Assembly (NCBI RefSeq): GCF_030813915.1 | Contig: NZ_JAUSUJ010000014.1 | Coordinates: 62,001 to 126,000, forward strand | Direction: 5' to 3' | DNA from: Rhodoplanes tepidamans | Lineage (GTDB): Bacteria; Pseudomonadota; Alphaproteobacteria; Rhizobiales; Xanthobacteraceae | Length of the DNA: 64,000 nucleotides | Shown: positions 17,458 through 25,898 of the stretch, one piece after another | How positions within the stretch are numbered: the first letter of the stretch is position 1 | Layout of the letters: each line of letters starts with the position of its first letter | Program-made: the position numbers and the translations under genes | The notes under the pieces: model-generated | What the model saw: the letters and a program-made list of their open reading frames with translations, nothing else | Told to the model about the DNA's origin: nothing | Database searches by the model: none

Positions 17458-19149
17458 TCAGGTTGGCCCGGGCTCGGGGGTCTGCGCGAAGGCGACGGGG
17501 GAATTCATGGCGACGTCGCTGCGTCGCTGGTTTGCAAGCTCCGTACCAGTCTTGAAGTAGTCGCTCGCGGCGGCGCGCCGCGCCTGCTGTTCGAGCGCCT
17601 CCGGCCAATGGCCGAGCTCGTAGCCGTGCCACGGCGCCTCCGGCGCGAGCGCCGGCAGGCCGAGCCGCTCCCAGATCGCGCGGGCGTTCTCCATGTACTC
17701 GCGCCGCGGCAGCGCCACCGGTGCGAACACACCTTTCAGCATCGCGTTGATCAGCACGGCCGCCGTGTCGCCGCCGTCGCGCGGCCCTTTCGGGCCGTGA
17801 CCCGGATCCTTGTGGTCGAGGACCCGGAGATCGTGCTGCGGCTGGCAGCGGTAGGACATCGCCCAGAACAGCGCGTCGGCGTTCTCCGGATCGATGTCCT
17901 CGTCGACCGCGACGATCCATTTGCCGGCGAAGCGGTGCAGGGTCGAAGCGCCGTAGAGGGCGCGCCAGACCTCGGTCTCGGGCACGCCGCGCTCGAACTG
18001 GATCCCGAGCACTGCATACAAACTGGTCAGCGGCTCGTGCATCGCGACGCGTTTGACGCCGCGGATCGACAGGCCGTGGCGCAGGTGATGCAGGAACATC
18101 GGCTCCATCGCGGCCTTGCGGATCACGCTGGACTCGCTCGGCGTCACCTGGCTGATGAAGGAGGTGAGGATCGGGTTGCGCCGGCGGGTGATCGCCGTCA
18201 CCTCCATGTAGGCGTTGTATTCCTGCAGATTGACGTAGCCGTGCGATTCGCCGAACGGTGCCTCGGGTTCCAGCGCGTCGGTGGCGATGAAGCCCTCGAT
18301 GACGAACTCGGCCTCGGCCGGCACCAGGAGATCGACCGTCTTGGCGCGCGTCACGTTGATGGAACTTCCGACCAGGGCGCCGGCGACGGCGATCTCGTCG
18401 AGATGCTCGGGCATCTTCTGCACCGAGGCATAGGAGACGGCGGGCGGGCAGCCGACCACCACGGCGCAGGGCATCGGCTCGCCGCGCGCCTTGTATTTCA
18501 GCCAGTGCGCATAGATGCCGGCGCGCAGCTCGACCGAGGGATTCATGCCGAGCCGCCGCGGCGCCTTCAGCTGGCCGCGATAGTTGCCGACGTTCTGGAC
18601 GCCGGTGTCGGGATCCCTGGTGATGTAGTGGCCGGCCGAGAGATAGGGCGCGTTGTCGAAGCCCGGCGTCGAGATCGGCACCGGCAGCCCGTCGAGCGCC
18701 GCGCCGTCGCGGTCGAGTTCCTCGCCCGTGACGACGATGTCGTGACACGGCGCGGACTCGACGACGCGCGGCGGAATCGGCGCCGCGATCGCCGCCACCC
18801 AGGTGTGGCCGATGTCCTCCAGCGGACGGCCGAAGCCGATGCGGTAGACCTCGCGGTTCGCCGCCAGCCCGGCGACCAGCACGGCGCCCGCGTAGCGGCG
18901 GCCGTTCGAGTCGGTCGGCCGGGTGAACAGGAACGCCTTGCGCTCGGGCTCGGGGATGCCGCCGCGGTACTGCCACCGCACCAGCGGATGCATCTCCGTG
19001 TCCTTGTTGATCGGCTCGTCCACGACCACGAGCCGGCCGGCGCGATGCAGCGCCAGCAGGTGGTCGTGCAGGTCTGGATAGCCGCGCGCCGATCCGGCGT
19101 CGTCGAGATAGCGGGCGAGCGCCGGATGCAGCGTGTCGGCCTCACGCAT
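17458..19149 (-). CDS. UbiD-family (prenyl-FMN) decarboxylase
   Basis: A 563-residue cytosolic protein of the UbiD superfamily, reversible decarboxylases of aromatic, heteroaromatic or acrylic acids that need prenylated FMN made by a UbiX (not in the window). Family blocks visible are GSSINVTRAKTVDLLVPAEA, the following EFVIEGF and VDEDIDPENADALFWAM, with HDLRVLDHKDPGHGPKG near the C-terminus. The ATG at 19149 overlaps the amidase stop by 8 bp, so the two are coupled. In context it likely removes a carboxylate from an N-heteroaromatic compound or intermediate. The exact substrate cannot be deduced. Confidence 0.88.
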   Translation of the reverse strand: MREADTLHPALARYLDDAGSARGYPDLHDHLLALHRAGRLVVVDEPINKDTEMHPLVRWQYRGGIPEPERKAFLFTRPTDSNGRRYAGAVLVAGLAANREVYRIGFGRPLEDIGHTWVAAIAAPIPPRVVESAPCHDIVVTGEELDRDGAALDGLPVPISTPGFDNAPYLSAGHYITRDPDTGVQNVGNYRGQLKAPRRLGMNPSVELRAGIYAHWLKYKARGEPMPCAVVVGCPPAVSYASVQKMPEHLDEIAVAGALVGSSINVTRAKTVDLLVPAEAEFVIEGFIATDALEPEAPFGESHGYVNLQEYNAYMEVTAITRRRNPILTSFISQVTPSESSVIRKAAMEPMFLHHLRHGLSIRGVKRVAMHEPLTSLYAVLGIQFERGVPETEVWRALYGASTLHRFAGKWIVAVDEDIDPENADALFWAMSYRCQPQHDLRVLDHKDPGHGPKGPRDGGDTAAVLINAMLKGVFAPVALPRREYMENARAIWERLGLPALAPEAPWHGYELGHWPEALEQQARRAAASDYFKTGTELANQRRSDVAMNSPVAFAQTPEPGPT

Positions 19150-20503
19150 CGGGCACCCCGAGCGCCTCGGCGAGCCACGCCGAGACGGCGAAGGCGTCGG
19201 CATCGCCGTTCGCGAAGCCCAGCACCTGGAGACCGAGCGGCAGCCCCGCCTCCTCGAACAGCGGCACCGAGAGCGCCGGCACGCCGAGCATCGAGCCCGG
19301 CACCACGCAGATCGGGTTGCCGGTCGGCCGCAGCCCGACCGGCGCGGCGCTCGGCGCCGGCAGCGCGATGCAGGCGTCGCAGTCGGATGCGAGCGCCGCG
19401 TAGAGGGCCCGCACGCGGGCCCGCTCGGCGAGCGCCTTGCGATAGCCGTCGAGCCCGATGGTCGCCGCCTCGTCGAGGCGGTCGCGGCACGCCTGGCTCA
19501 GCTTGTCGGCATCGCGCGAGCGATAATCCTTGTAGGGCCAGATCGACTCGAAGGCGTTGATGCGGTTGGACAGCGGCCACGCGTCGTGGACCGCCTGCTC
19601 CACCGCCTCGACGCGCGGATCGGTACGGCGCGTGACGACCGCCACCCCCTGCTGCGCCAGCCGCTCGGCGGCGTCGTGCAGCACCGCCTTGGCGGCCTCG
19701 GTCGCCACCGCCCAGCCGGCCGTCTCCAGCACGGCGATGCGGGTCGGCCTCCTCGGCGCCGGCATGGTGGCGGGGCCGAACAGGCCCTCGAAGCCGGGAT
19801 CGCCGCCGACCCGCACGGCCATCTCCATCATGGCCTGCCAGGCGTCGGCCAACGAGGCGGCCAGGATGCCGGTGGCGCTCTGGCTCAGATAGTCGTGGCT
19901 GCCGCCGCGATTGATCGCGCCGACCGTCGGCTTGAAGCCGACGCAGCCGCAATAGCTCGCCGGCCGCACGATCGAGCCGATCACCTGGGTGCCGAGCGCG
20001 GCACTGACGATGCCGACGGCGACAGCCGCGGCGGAGCCGCTGCTCGAGCCGCCGGGCGTGTGGCTCGGGTCCCACGGATTGCGGGTGCCGCGCGGCTCGG
20101 TGGCGGCGAACTCGGTGGTCACGGTCTTGCCGACGATCACGGCGCCGGCGTCGCGCAGCCCCATGGTCGAGGCGGCGTCGCGGCCCGCCTGCCAGCCGTC
20201 GAAGACCGGCGAACCCATCTGGGTCGGCAGGTCGAAGGTCTCGATGATGTCCTTGACGCCGACCGGCATGCCGTCGATGCGCGACAGCGGCCGGCCGGCC
20301 TTCCAGCGCGCCGTCGCCGCGTCGGCGGCGGCCCGCGCCGCCGACGGATCCGTGCACACGAACGCCCCGATCACCGGCTCCCACGCGTCCAGCCGCTCGA
20401 GGCAGCGCTCCAGGAACGCCCGCGGCGTGTCGCGGCCCTCCGCGAAGTTCTCCGTCGAAGCGCAGAACGGCGCCGGGGTTGGCCGGCCGGGGGTGCTCGT
20501 CAT
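19142..20503 (-). CDS. Amidase, amidase-signature (AS) family
   Basis: A 453-residue hydrolase with the Ser-cisSer-Lys triad: Lys84 in MPVGVKDI, the Gly/Ser-rich motif TPGGSSSGSAAAVA (about 149-162) and nucleophile Ser177 in QVIGSIVRPASYCG. It hydrolyses a C-N amide bond and would release ammonia from an opened ring or a side-chain amide. The ATG at 20503 lies 5 bp after the FAD hydroxylase stop and the end overlaps ubiD, so the three enzymes form one translational unit. Confidence 0.9.
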   Translation of the reverse strand: MTSTPGRPTPAPFCASTENFAEGRDTPRAFLERCLERLDAWEPVIGAFVCTDPSAARAAADAATARWKAGRPLSRIDGMPVGVKDIIETFDLPTQMGSPVFDGWQAGRDAASTMGLRDAGAVIVGKTVTTEFAATEPRGTRNPWDPSHTPGGSSSGSAAAVAVGIVSAALGTQVIGSIVRPASYCGCVGFKPTVGAINRGGSHDYLSQSATGILAASLADAWQAMMEMAVRVGGDPGFEGLFGPATMPAPRRPTRIAVLETAGWAVATEAAKAVLHDAAERLAQQGVAVVTRRTDPRVEAVEQAVHDAWPLSNRINAFESIWPYKDYRSRDADKLSQACRDRLDEAATIGLDGYRKALAERARVRALYAALASDCDACIALPAPSAAPVGLRPTGNPICVVPGSMLGVPALSVPLFEEAGLPLGLQVLGFANGDADAFAVSAWLAEALGVPDA

Positions 20504-20508
20504 CGGGA

Positions 20509-21747
20509 TCACGCGGGCTCGAGGGTCATGGCGGCGGCGCGAGCCTGGCTCGCGATCATCGACGTGCGCATCAGAAACTGGCGCGCCCGGTCCGGATCGC
20601 CGGCGATCGCGCGCAGCTCGTCGAGGTTCTTCCGCCGCGTCTCCGCGTCGCGCGCCTCGAGCCGCTTCTTGTTGGCGATGGTCTGCTCCTGAACGAACTC
20701 GATCGCCACGGTGCGGCGCTGGAGGTCGTAGAGATCGAGCAGCGCCTCGGGCGCGCCGTCGTTCGTCACCGCGAGCAACTTCTCGGCGAGGTTGGCGCCG
20801 TCCTGCAGGCCGCCGTTGAGTCCCATGCCGCCGATCGGGTTGTTGACGTGCGCCGCGTCGCCGGCGAGCAGCACCCGCCCCTTGCGGAACGTCGTCGCGA
20901 CGCGCTGGTGGGTGACGTAGAGATTGCGGTGGACGATCTCGTAGGGGCGATCGGCCGGAAAGAACTTCTGCATGCGCGCCTGCACGGCGGCATCGCTCAT
21001 CAGCTCCGCTTCGGCGACATTCGGGTCCGTCGGGAACACGCAGCGCCACAGGCCGGGCGGTCCGTCGTGCGAGACCTTGAAGCAGTTGCACCACTCGTCC
21101 GGATCGGCCCAGTAGCTGCGGAAGCACAGGCCGCGCTGCGCCTCGAAGTCGAACGGCGTGGTCAGCACGATGAAGCGCTCGGGCCAGGTGAAGCCCTCGA
21201 ACGGAATCTCGGCCTGCTTGCGCACCACGCTGCGGCCGCCGTCGGCGCCGATCAGCCACGCCCCCGAATGCCGCGCCACCGTGCCGTCGGGACCACGAAC
21301 CTCGACGGTCGCCTCGCTCGCCGACTGGGTCGCGGTCAGCACCTCGTGGCGATAGAGCACCTCGACGTTCGGCAGCCGCGCGATGCGATCGAGGATCAGC
21401 TTCGCGGTCTTGAACTGCTCGCACTGGACCACGAAGGGATGCCGCGTCGCATCGGCGAGGATCGCGTGGTCGAACTCGCAGACCTTCTCGTTGCCGGGCC
21501 GGTCCCAGAACTGGAACGTGCGGGCGACGAGGCCGACCCGCGCCATGTCGGCGGAGAGGCCGTCGTCGGCGAGCAGATCGAGGGTCGCCGGATGGGTCGT
21601 GGCGGCACGCGGGTCGGCCTGCGGGCCGTCGTTGAGATCGAACAGCCGCACCGGAATGCCCTGCCGTCCGATCAGCCATGCACAGAGGAGACCGACGGGA
21701 CCGCCGCCGGCGATCAGCACGGTCCTGCTCGTGTCGCCGCTGCTCAT
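20509..21747 (-). CDS. FAD-dependent aromatic hydroxylase (PHBH fold)
   Basis: A 412-residue flavoprotein monooxygenase. It has the N-terminal Rossmann motif IAGGGPVGLLCAWLIGRQG (GxGxxG type), a DG-type segment GAWLIGADGGRSVVRKQ and the C-terminal FAD motif GRVLLAGDAAHVNNPIGGMG. Family members use NAD(P)H and O2 to hydroxylate phenols or hydroxylated pyridines, for example 6-hydroxynicotinate 3-monooxygenase and PHBH. It is the first gene of the six-gene operon driven by the promoter at 21830-21865. Substrate is unproven; the amidase/enamidase setting suggests a hydroxylated N-heteroaromatic ring. Confidence 0.88.
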   Translation of the reverse strand: MSSGDTSRTVLIAGGGPVGLLCAWLIGRQGIPVRLFDLNDGPQADPRAATTHPATLDLLADDGLSADMARVGLVARTFQFWDRPGNEKVCEFDHAILADATRHPFVVQCEQFKTAKLILDRIARLPNVEVLYRHEVLTATQSASEATVEVRGPDGTVARHSGAWLIGADGGRSVVRKQAEIPFEGFTWPERFIVLTTPFDFEAQRGLCFRSYWADPDEWCNCFKVSHDGPPGLWRCVFPTDPNVAEAELMSDAAVQARMQKFFPADRPYEIVHRNLYVTHQRVATTFRKGRVLLAGDAAHVNNPIGGMGLNGGLQDGANLAEKLLAVTNDGAPEALLDLYDLQRRTVAIEFVQEQTIANKKRLEARDAETRRKNLDELRAIAGDPDRARQFLMRTSMIASQARAAAMTLEPA

Positions 21748-21829
21748 GCGGTCCGTCCCGCGTCGCGATGGTTCGTCCCGGAGACCTGGAGCGCGCGTGT
21801 CTTCACGATCATGACCCTTCGCTTGACAG

Positions 21830-21865
21830 ATTGTCTGACGATATGAAACTCTGCGGTCCTGTCAA
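21830..21865 (-). promoter_or_regulatory. Promoter and GntR-type operator of the catabolic operon
   Basis: On the minus strand -35 TTGACA (21860-21865) is followed after 16 bp by -10 TATCGT (21838-21843). The operator ATTGTCTGACGAT (21830-21842, one mismatch from a perfect palindrome) overlaps the -10. This is the layout seen at 12891-12926. The site lies between the divergent hydroxylase (start 21747) and AA_synth (start 21888) genes and could control both. On the plus strand a TTGACA at 21823-21828 abuts the operator. Confidence 0.75.
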
Positions 21866-21887
21866 CAAGAGATAAGAGCCACGCCTC

Positions 21888-22478
21888 ATGGATCTTCCCA
21901 TCCGCCGCCTGACCACCGTGGTCGACGACAAGTTCGTCGAGGCCGGACGCCCGGCCGATCGCCTGCTCCGCAAGGTCGCCGTGGTCGCGGTGGTGCCGAA
22001 CCCCCATGTCGGCCGTTACGTGCAGGATCTGTCGCCGATGATCGAGGCGAGCCGCGAGATCGGTGCCCGCATGGCCGAGGCCGCGCTGGCGGCGATGGGC
22101 GCGCACACGGCGGAGAGCTACGGCAAGGGCGGAATCGTCGGACTCGGCGGCGAGCAGGAGCACGCCAACGCGCTGCTGACGACCACCTTCGCCAACCCGT
22201 TCCGCGATGCCATCGGCGACGCGCCGGCCTGGATCTCGTCGATGACCAAGGTTGCGGCGCCGGGCACGCCGATCGACATCCCGATGAACGCCAAGACCGA
22301 CGTCTACGTGCGGTCGCACTACGACGGCATGACGCTAGTGCTGCCCGACGCACCGCTGCCCGACGAGATCGCGCTCGTGTTCTGCCTCGCCAATCGCGGC
22401 CGCCTCAACGCCCGCGTCGGCGGCATGAGCTACGCGGAGTCCGTCGCGGCCCTGCAGAAGGCGCTGCAGCCGGCGTGA
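21888..22478 (+). CDS. AA_synth (DUF1185) family protein
   Basis: A 196-residue soluble protein of the amino-acid-synthesis family (PF06684/DUF1185), characterised structurally in Bordetella but without an established reaction. Family-like segments are RKVAVVAVVPNPHVGRY, SYGKGGIVGLGGEQEHA and PIDIPMNAKTDVYVRSHYDGMT. It is transcribed divergently from the hydroxylase-amidase-UbiD operon from a region holding the GntR operator. It is therefore most likely an enzyme of the same catabolic route (inference). Its name in databases is historical and should not be read as a function. Confidence 0.8.
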   Translation: MDLPIRRLTTVVDDKFVEAGRPADRLLRKVAVVAVVPNPHVGRYVQDLSPMIEASREIGARMAEAALAAMGAHTAESYGKGGIVGLGGEQEHANALLTTTFANPFRDAIGDAPAWISSMTKVAAPGTPIDIPMNAKTDVYVRSHYDGMTLVLPDAPLPDEIALVFCLANRGRLNARVGGMSYAESVAALQKALQPA

Positions 22479-22537
22479 GCAGGACCGGACAGTCGTTCCG
22501 GCGCCGGAACGGCGGAGACGGCTTCGTCTGATGACCT

Positions 22538-22648
22538 CGGGTCATTCCGGGACGGCGCGCAGCGCCGGACCCGGACTGCAGCCACGAACACGAAACTCGT
22601 CGCTGGAGTCCGGGTTCGCGGGCATCGCCGGCGCCCCGGAATGACCCG
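22538..22648. repeat. REP-like palindromic element
   Basis: The 14-bp arms CGGGTCATTCCGGG (22538-22551) and CCCGGAATGACCCG (22635-22648) are perfect inverted repeats enclosing about 83 bp. Inside is a second inverted pair, ACCCGGACT and AGTCCGGGT. The nested structure and the GTCATTCCGGG end resemble the dispersed palindromic elements of alphaproteobacterial genomes. It lies between the convergent AA_synth and enamidase genes and may also act as a bidirectional terminator. Confidence 0.7.
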
Positions 22649-22653
22649 CGCTT

Positions 22654-23850
22654 TCAGTGCCCGGCGCCGCTGAAGTCCTGCGGGATGCGGCACTCGGCGA
22701 CGCGGACCGGTCTGATGGTCTGCGGCGTGTTGCGGCTGCGGCCGACGAAGCGCGGGACGCCGTCCGTGACGAGGGCGCCGACCGCGGCGATGTCGCCGTT
22801 GGCGAGCCCGGCGAGCGCGTCGTTCTTCGAGCCGCCGGCGCAGGCGTCGATCAGCACCACGTCGGCATCGCGGCCCGGCGCGATCACGCCGGAATTCAGG
22901 CGATAGACGCGGGCATTGTTGCCGGTCGCGGCGGCGATCGCGCGCTCGACCGGAATGCCGCCGAGGCTCGCCAGATGCGTGATGGTGTAGAGCATGCCGA
23001 GCGGCATGATGCCGCTGCCGGTCGGCGTGTCGGTGGCGATGAGCACGCGGTCGAAGGCGCCGGCCGCGGTGGCGAGCTTGGCCACGAGCAGCGCGGTGCG
23101 CAGATTGCCGGCCGTGCAGATCTGCAGCGCAACGTCCGACTCGTTCACGAGGCGCGGAAAGTCCCCGTCCGGCATGGCGATCGGGCCGCCGTTCACGTGG
23201 AACGATACGTCCGGCCTCATGGCGAGCAGGTGGTCTGCCCAGATGCCCGACGAGCCCGGGATCGACGACCCGCCGGTGTGCACCAGCGTGACCATGCCGA
23301 GGGCGCGCGCCTCGGCGATCAGCGGCGCGTAGTCGTAGGGCGTCGGGAAGGCCCCGAAGCCGGCCTTCGCCATCCACACGCCCTGCGCGGCGATCTCGGC
23401 GAGGTCGGCGCCGGTGAGCCCCGGCTCCAGGATCACGGCGCCGGCATGCACCCGCATCCCGCCCGGCCGGTAGTCCTGGAACGACTTCAGCGCGGCGACC
23501 GCGAGCGCCTTGACGCCGGCCGGATCCTTGGGCCGGCCCGGCACGTGCACCTCCGACGCCGTGATCGCCGTGGTGACGCCGCCGTGCACGTAGCTCTCCA
23601 GATAGCCGACCGTCTTCTGGCGCGGCGTGTAGTCGCCGAACGTGATGTGCACGTGCGAATCGATCAGGCCCGGCATCGCCGTGGTGCCGCCCGCGTCGAT
23701 CACCACGTCGGCGCCCTCCATCGCATCCGCGTCGGCACCGCCGACATGGACGATCGCGCCGCCCTCCATCACGATCGTGTCGCCGGCCACGAACGGCTCG
23801 CGCCAGTCGCCGCTGACGATCAGGCCGAGATTGGTGATCGCCGTCTTCAT
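22654..23850 (-). CDS. Enamidase-like metal-dependent amidohydrolase
   Basis: A 398-residue amidohydrolase. Metal-ligand motifs are SHVHI (His66, His68), HTGGSSIPGSS, HVNGGP and ATDTPTGSG. From memory these, together with GDYTPRQKT, VPGRPKDPAGVKALA, VHAGAVILEPGLT and SRNTPQTIR, match the enamidase of Eubacterium barkeri nicotinate fermentation. That enzyme opens the ring of 6-oxo-1,4,5,6-tetrahydronicotinate and releases ammonia. The gene has its own GntR-type operator about 90 bp upstream and faces the gntR gene. I infer hydrolysis of a cyclic enamide in an N-heteroaromatic pathway. Dihydropyrimidinase-like activity is the alternative. Confidence 0.83.
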   Translation of the reverse strand: MKTAITNLGLIVSGDWREPFVAGDTIVMEGGAIVHVGGADADAMEGADVVIDAGGTTAMPGLIDSHVHITFGDYTPRQKTVGYLESYVHGGVTTAITASEVHVPGRPKDPAGVKALAVAALKSFQDYRPGGMRVHAGAVILEPGLTGADLAEIAAQGVWMAKAGFGAFPTPYDYAPLIAEARALGMVTLVHTGGSSIPGSSGIWADHLLAMRPDVSFHVNGGPIAMPDGDFPRLVNESDVALQICTAGNLRTALLVAKLATAAGAFDRVLIATDTPTGSGIMPLGMLYTITHLASLGGIPVERAIAAATGNNARVYRLNSGVIAPGRDADVVLIDACAGGSKNDALAGLANGDIAAVGALVTDGVPRFVGRSRNTPQTIRPVRVAECRIPQDFSGAGH

Positions 23851-23939
23851 GCGTCGGTCCCCTCGTCGCTGGTCGCCGGCGCGTCGCCCCGCCCGACCGG
23901 GCCGGGCCGGCGTTCCGGATCTGGTACGTAGATGCTCAT

Positions 23940-23952
23940 ATTGTAAGACAAT
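23940..23952. promoter_or_regulatory. GntR-type operator between enamidase and gntR
   Basis: ATTGTAAGACAAT is a palindrome with arms ATTGT and ACAAT, close to the operators at 12891 and 21830. Minus-strand sequence through it, TTGACAGATTGTCTTACAAT, shares its first 14 bases with plus-strand sequence at 21823. It lies 90 bp before the enamidase start and 310 bp before gntR. The rest of 23851-24261 shows no gene. Confidence 0.7.
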
Positions 23953-24261
23953 CTGTCAAGTGATAGCGTCACCGGACCGGCGCGAGCCCGCCGGTTCCGC
24001 GGCGAACGCTCCCCTCGGATCGGGCGCACACCACGGGCAGGTTCCGCCGACGGGTGATGCCCGGGGGCCGGAAACGTCGTATCGTCCCGGACGATTCGAG
24101 CGCGCAGCGGGAGCGGCACGTTCGCGTCCCTGCCGTTCCGGCTCGACCGACGCGGGCGACGTCGTGACGCGGTGCCATACCGCGTCGAGGAGCAGACGGT
24201 TCGACGGCGAACCGCCCTGGACATCGGATCGTCGGATACAGATCGTCGGAAGCGGATCGTC

Positions 24262-24948
24262 ATGAGTCAGATGGCCCCGAGGCCCCGCCTGGATCTCCGC
24301 ATCTCTCCCAAGACGGTGCAGCAGCAGGCCGTCGAGAAGCTCCGCGGCGCGATCCTGGCCGGCCACTTCAAGCCGGGCGACCGGCTGGTCGAGGGCGATC
24401 TCTGCGCCATGCTCGGCGTCAGCCGCCCTTCGGTGCGCGAGGCGCTGCGCAGCCTGGAGGCCGAACGGCTGATCGCCGTCGCGCCGAACCGCGGCTTCTT
24501 CGTCCCGACGATGTCGTGGGAGGAGATCGAGGAGATCTACCGGGTGCGGGCGCTGCTCGAAGGAGAGGCCGCCGCCCTGTTCACGGTGCGGGCGAAGCGG
24601 CCGGAGCTGCAGGCAATGCGGGCCGCCCTGGACGACTTCAGGGCGGCCGTGGCCGCCGACGACATGATGGAGCAGCTCGCCTCGACGGGCCGGTTCTACG
24701 AGCCGATCCTGGCCGGCTGCGGCAACCGCATCATCCAGGAAATCCTGCAGGGTCTGATGGCCCGCATCACGTTCCTTCGGTCACGCTCGATGTCGCGCAA
24801 GGGCCGCGCCCGGCTGAGCCTGCGCGAGATGACGCGGATCTTCGACGCCGTGCGGGGCAGCGATCCGGAGGCGGCCCGCACCGCGGCCCGCGAGCATGTC
24901 GAGCAGGCCTGCGCCGCAGCCGAGATCGTCTACGCCGAGAAGGAGTGA
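24262..24948 (+). CDS. GntR-family regulator, FadR/FCD subfamily
   Basis: A 228-residue DNA-binding protein. The N-terminal winged helix (residues about 18-85) has LRGAILAGHFKPGDRLVEGDL and GVSRPSVREALRSLEAERL. The helical C-terminal FCD domain (about 95-220) begins RVRALLEGEAAALF. The ATG at 24262 (MSQMAPRP) was preferred over a start 90 bp upstream. FCD-type repressors bind short palindromes with TNGTNNNACNA-like cores. The ATTGTCNGACAAT sites at 12891, 21830 and 23940 fit, so this is the likely regulator of the surrounding catabolic genes, released by a pathway acid. Confidence 0.9.
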   Translation: MSQMAPRPRLDLRISPKTVQQQAVEKLRGAILAGHFKPGDRLVEGDLCAMLGVSRPSVREALRSLEAERLIAVAPNRGFFVPTMSWEEIEEIYRVRALLEGEAAALFTVRAKRPELQAMRAALDDFRAAVAADDMMEQLASTGRFYEPILAGCGNRIIQEILQGLMARITFLRSRSMSRKGRARLSLREMTRIFDAVRGSDPEAARTAAREHVEQACAAAEIVYAEKE

Positions 24949-25123
24949 GGGACGCGGTTCGTGCGAACGAGCCGGTCACGAAACGGGCGGGGGCCGGAAC
25001 GGGCGGTGTCGGAATCAGGCGGTGACGGTGTATGCGGCGGCGACATGGCCGGCGGCGTCGAAGACTGATGCGACACGACCTGTGAGGCGGGACACCACCC
25101 AGACCGCGCCGAGCGTCCGGTCA

Positions 25124-25175
25124 AGTGGTGGGCGCACAAGGACTCGAACCTTGGACCCGCTGATTAAGAGTCAGC
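25124..25175. repeat. attL: orphan 3' fragment of tRNA-Lys
   Basis: Fifty-two bases identical to 48948-48999, covering the tRNA 3' end, T arm and anticodon region. The 5' part of the tRNA is absent, so it is not a gene. It marks the left junction of the element. Confidence 0.93.
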
Positions 25176-25215
25176 CAATTTCCGCGACTTCTCAACGACT
25201 TAGGAAAACGAGAAG

Positions 25216-25264
25216 TGTCAAACCTCCCCCCGAGGATCAATGACCTACGCCCGTTTTGTCAAAC
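25216..25264. promoter_or_regulatory. Left pair of TGTCAAAC repeats, putative integrase arm sites
   Basis: TGTCAAAC occurs at 25216-25223 and 25257-25264, just inside attL. The same octamer occurs twice just inside attR (48865-48872 and 48886-48893). Extended copies agree on AAGTGTCAAACC. Paired octamers flanking the cores are what arm-type integrase sites look like. The rest of 25265-25898 holds one hairpin and no supported gene. Confidence 0.45.
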
Positions 25265-25626
25265 CCGTAGGGAACCTCCGCGCGCGCGGCGCCCCATGAT
25301 GACCTTGGTGACATCGATCGGCAGTGTCGGCTGCGCTGTCCCAAATCTACCGGCGCGCCGCCGGACCCAACCGGGGGGGCATCCGCCCGCATCAGGCGAC
25401 ACTAGAAGTGGTTGTCGCCAGAGTTCGGAACCGTTTCCGGCCTTCATGAAAAAACGATTCTACGGGGCTCCTAGGGCTTTAGGGCCGGGGCCTCTGCACT
25501 CCAGCGACGTGAACGACGCCCCAACGCCCTGTGGCGGCTATAAAATGTCACATTTTCGACGTCCTGCCATAATGTGCGTCATAAAACCGTGTCCATCCCT
25601 CGATTCAATATCCGGAATATGAGGAG

Positions 25627-25651
25627 CGCGAGTATTTCCAAAATACTCGCG
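25627..25651. other. Perfect 11-bp hairpin, candidate rolling-circle origin
   Basis: CGCGAGTATTT and AAATACTCGCG pair perfectly around a CCA loop, in an AT-rich stretch about 250 bp upstream of the HUH-type rep gene. Double-strand origins of rolling-circle replicons usually have the nick site at such a hairpin near rep. No T-run follows on either strand, so it is not an ordinary terminator. Confidence 0.4.
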
Positions 25652-25898
25652 GCAGATGAACCGACACTCTTCGGCTTACAAACCCTGGCGGCAGAGGATC
25701 ATCCTTCGCTTTGTTTCGGGCAGGCATGTCGAGCGTCAGTGAAATGGCTATAGCTGAGCCGATTTCAGCGCTTTCGACCCTGTGTCCAGGCTGAAGGACC
25801 GCTGAAGCAACTCTCTATCAGCGCGCGCTGGCCGCGCGAAAGCGACCGATGGGGCGTGAGGCGCCGTCGGCGTGTGCGAGGCTTATGGGGCTAGGGCG

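Noticed and set aside
25124-25175. A second tRNA-Lys gene
   Set aside because: Only the 3' part of the tRNA is present; sequence diverges after the anticodon-stem bases, so it is an attachment-site remnant.
24896-25243. A separate gene ending in SGGRTRTRTLDPLIKSQ
   Set aside because: This peptide is the translation of the tRNA antisense strand often seen at tRNA-integrated elements; the frame has no supported start.
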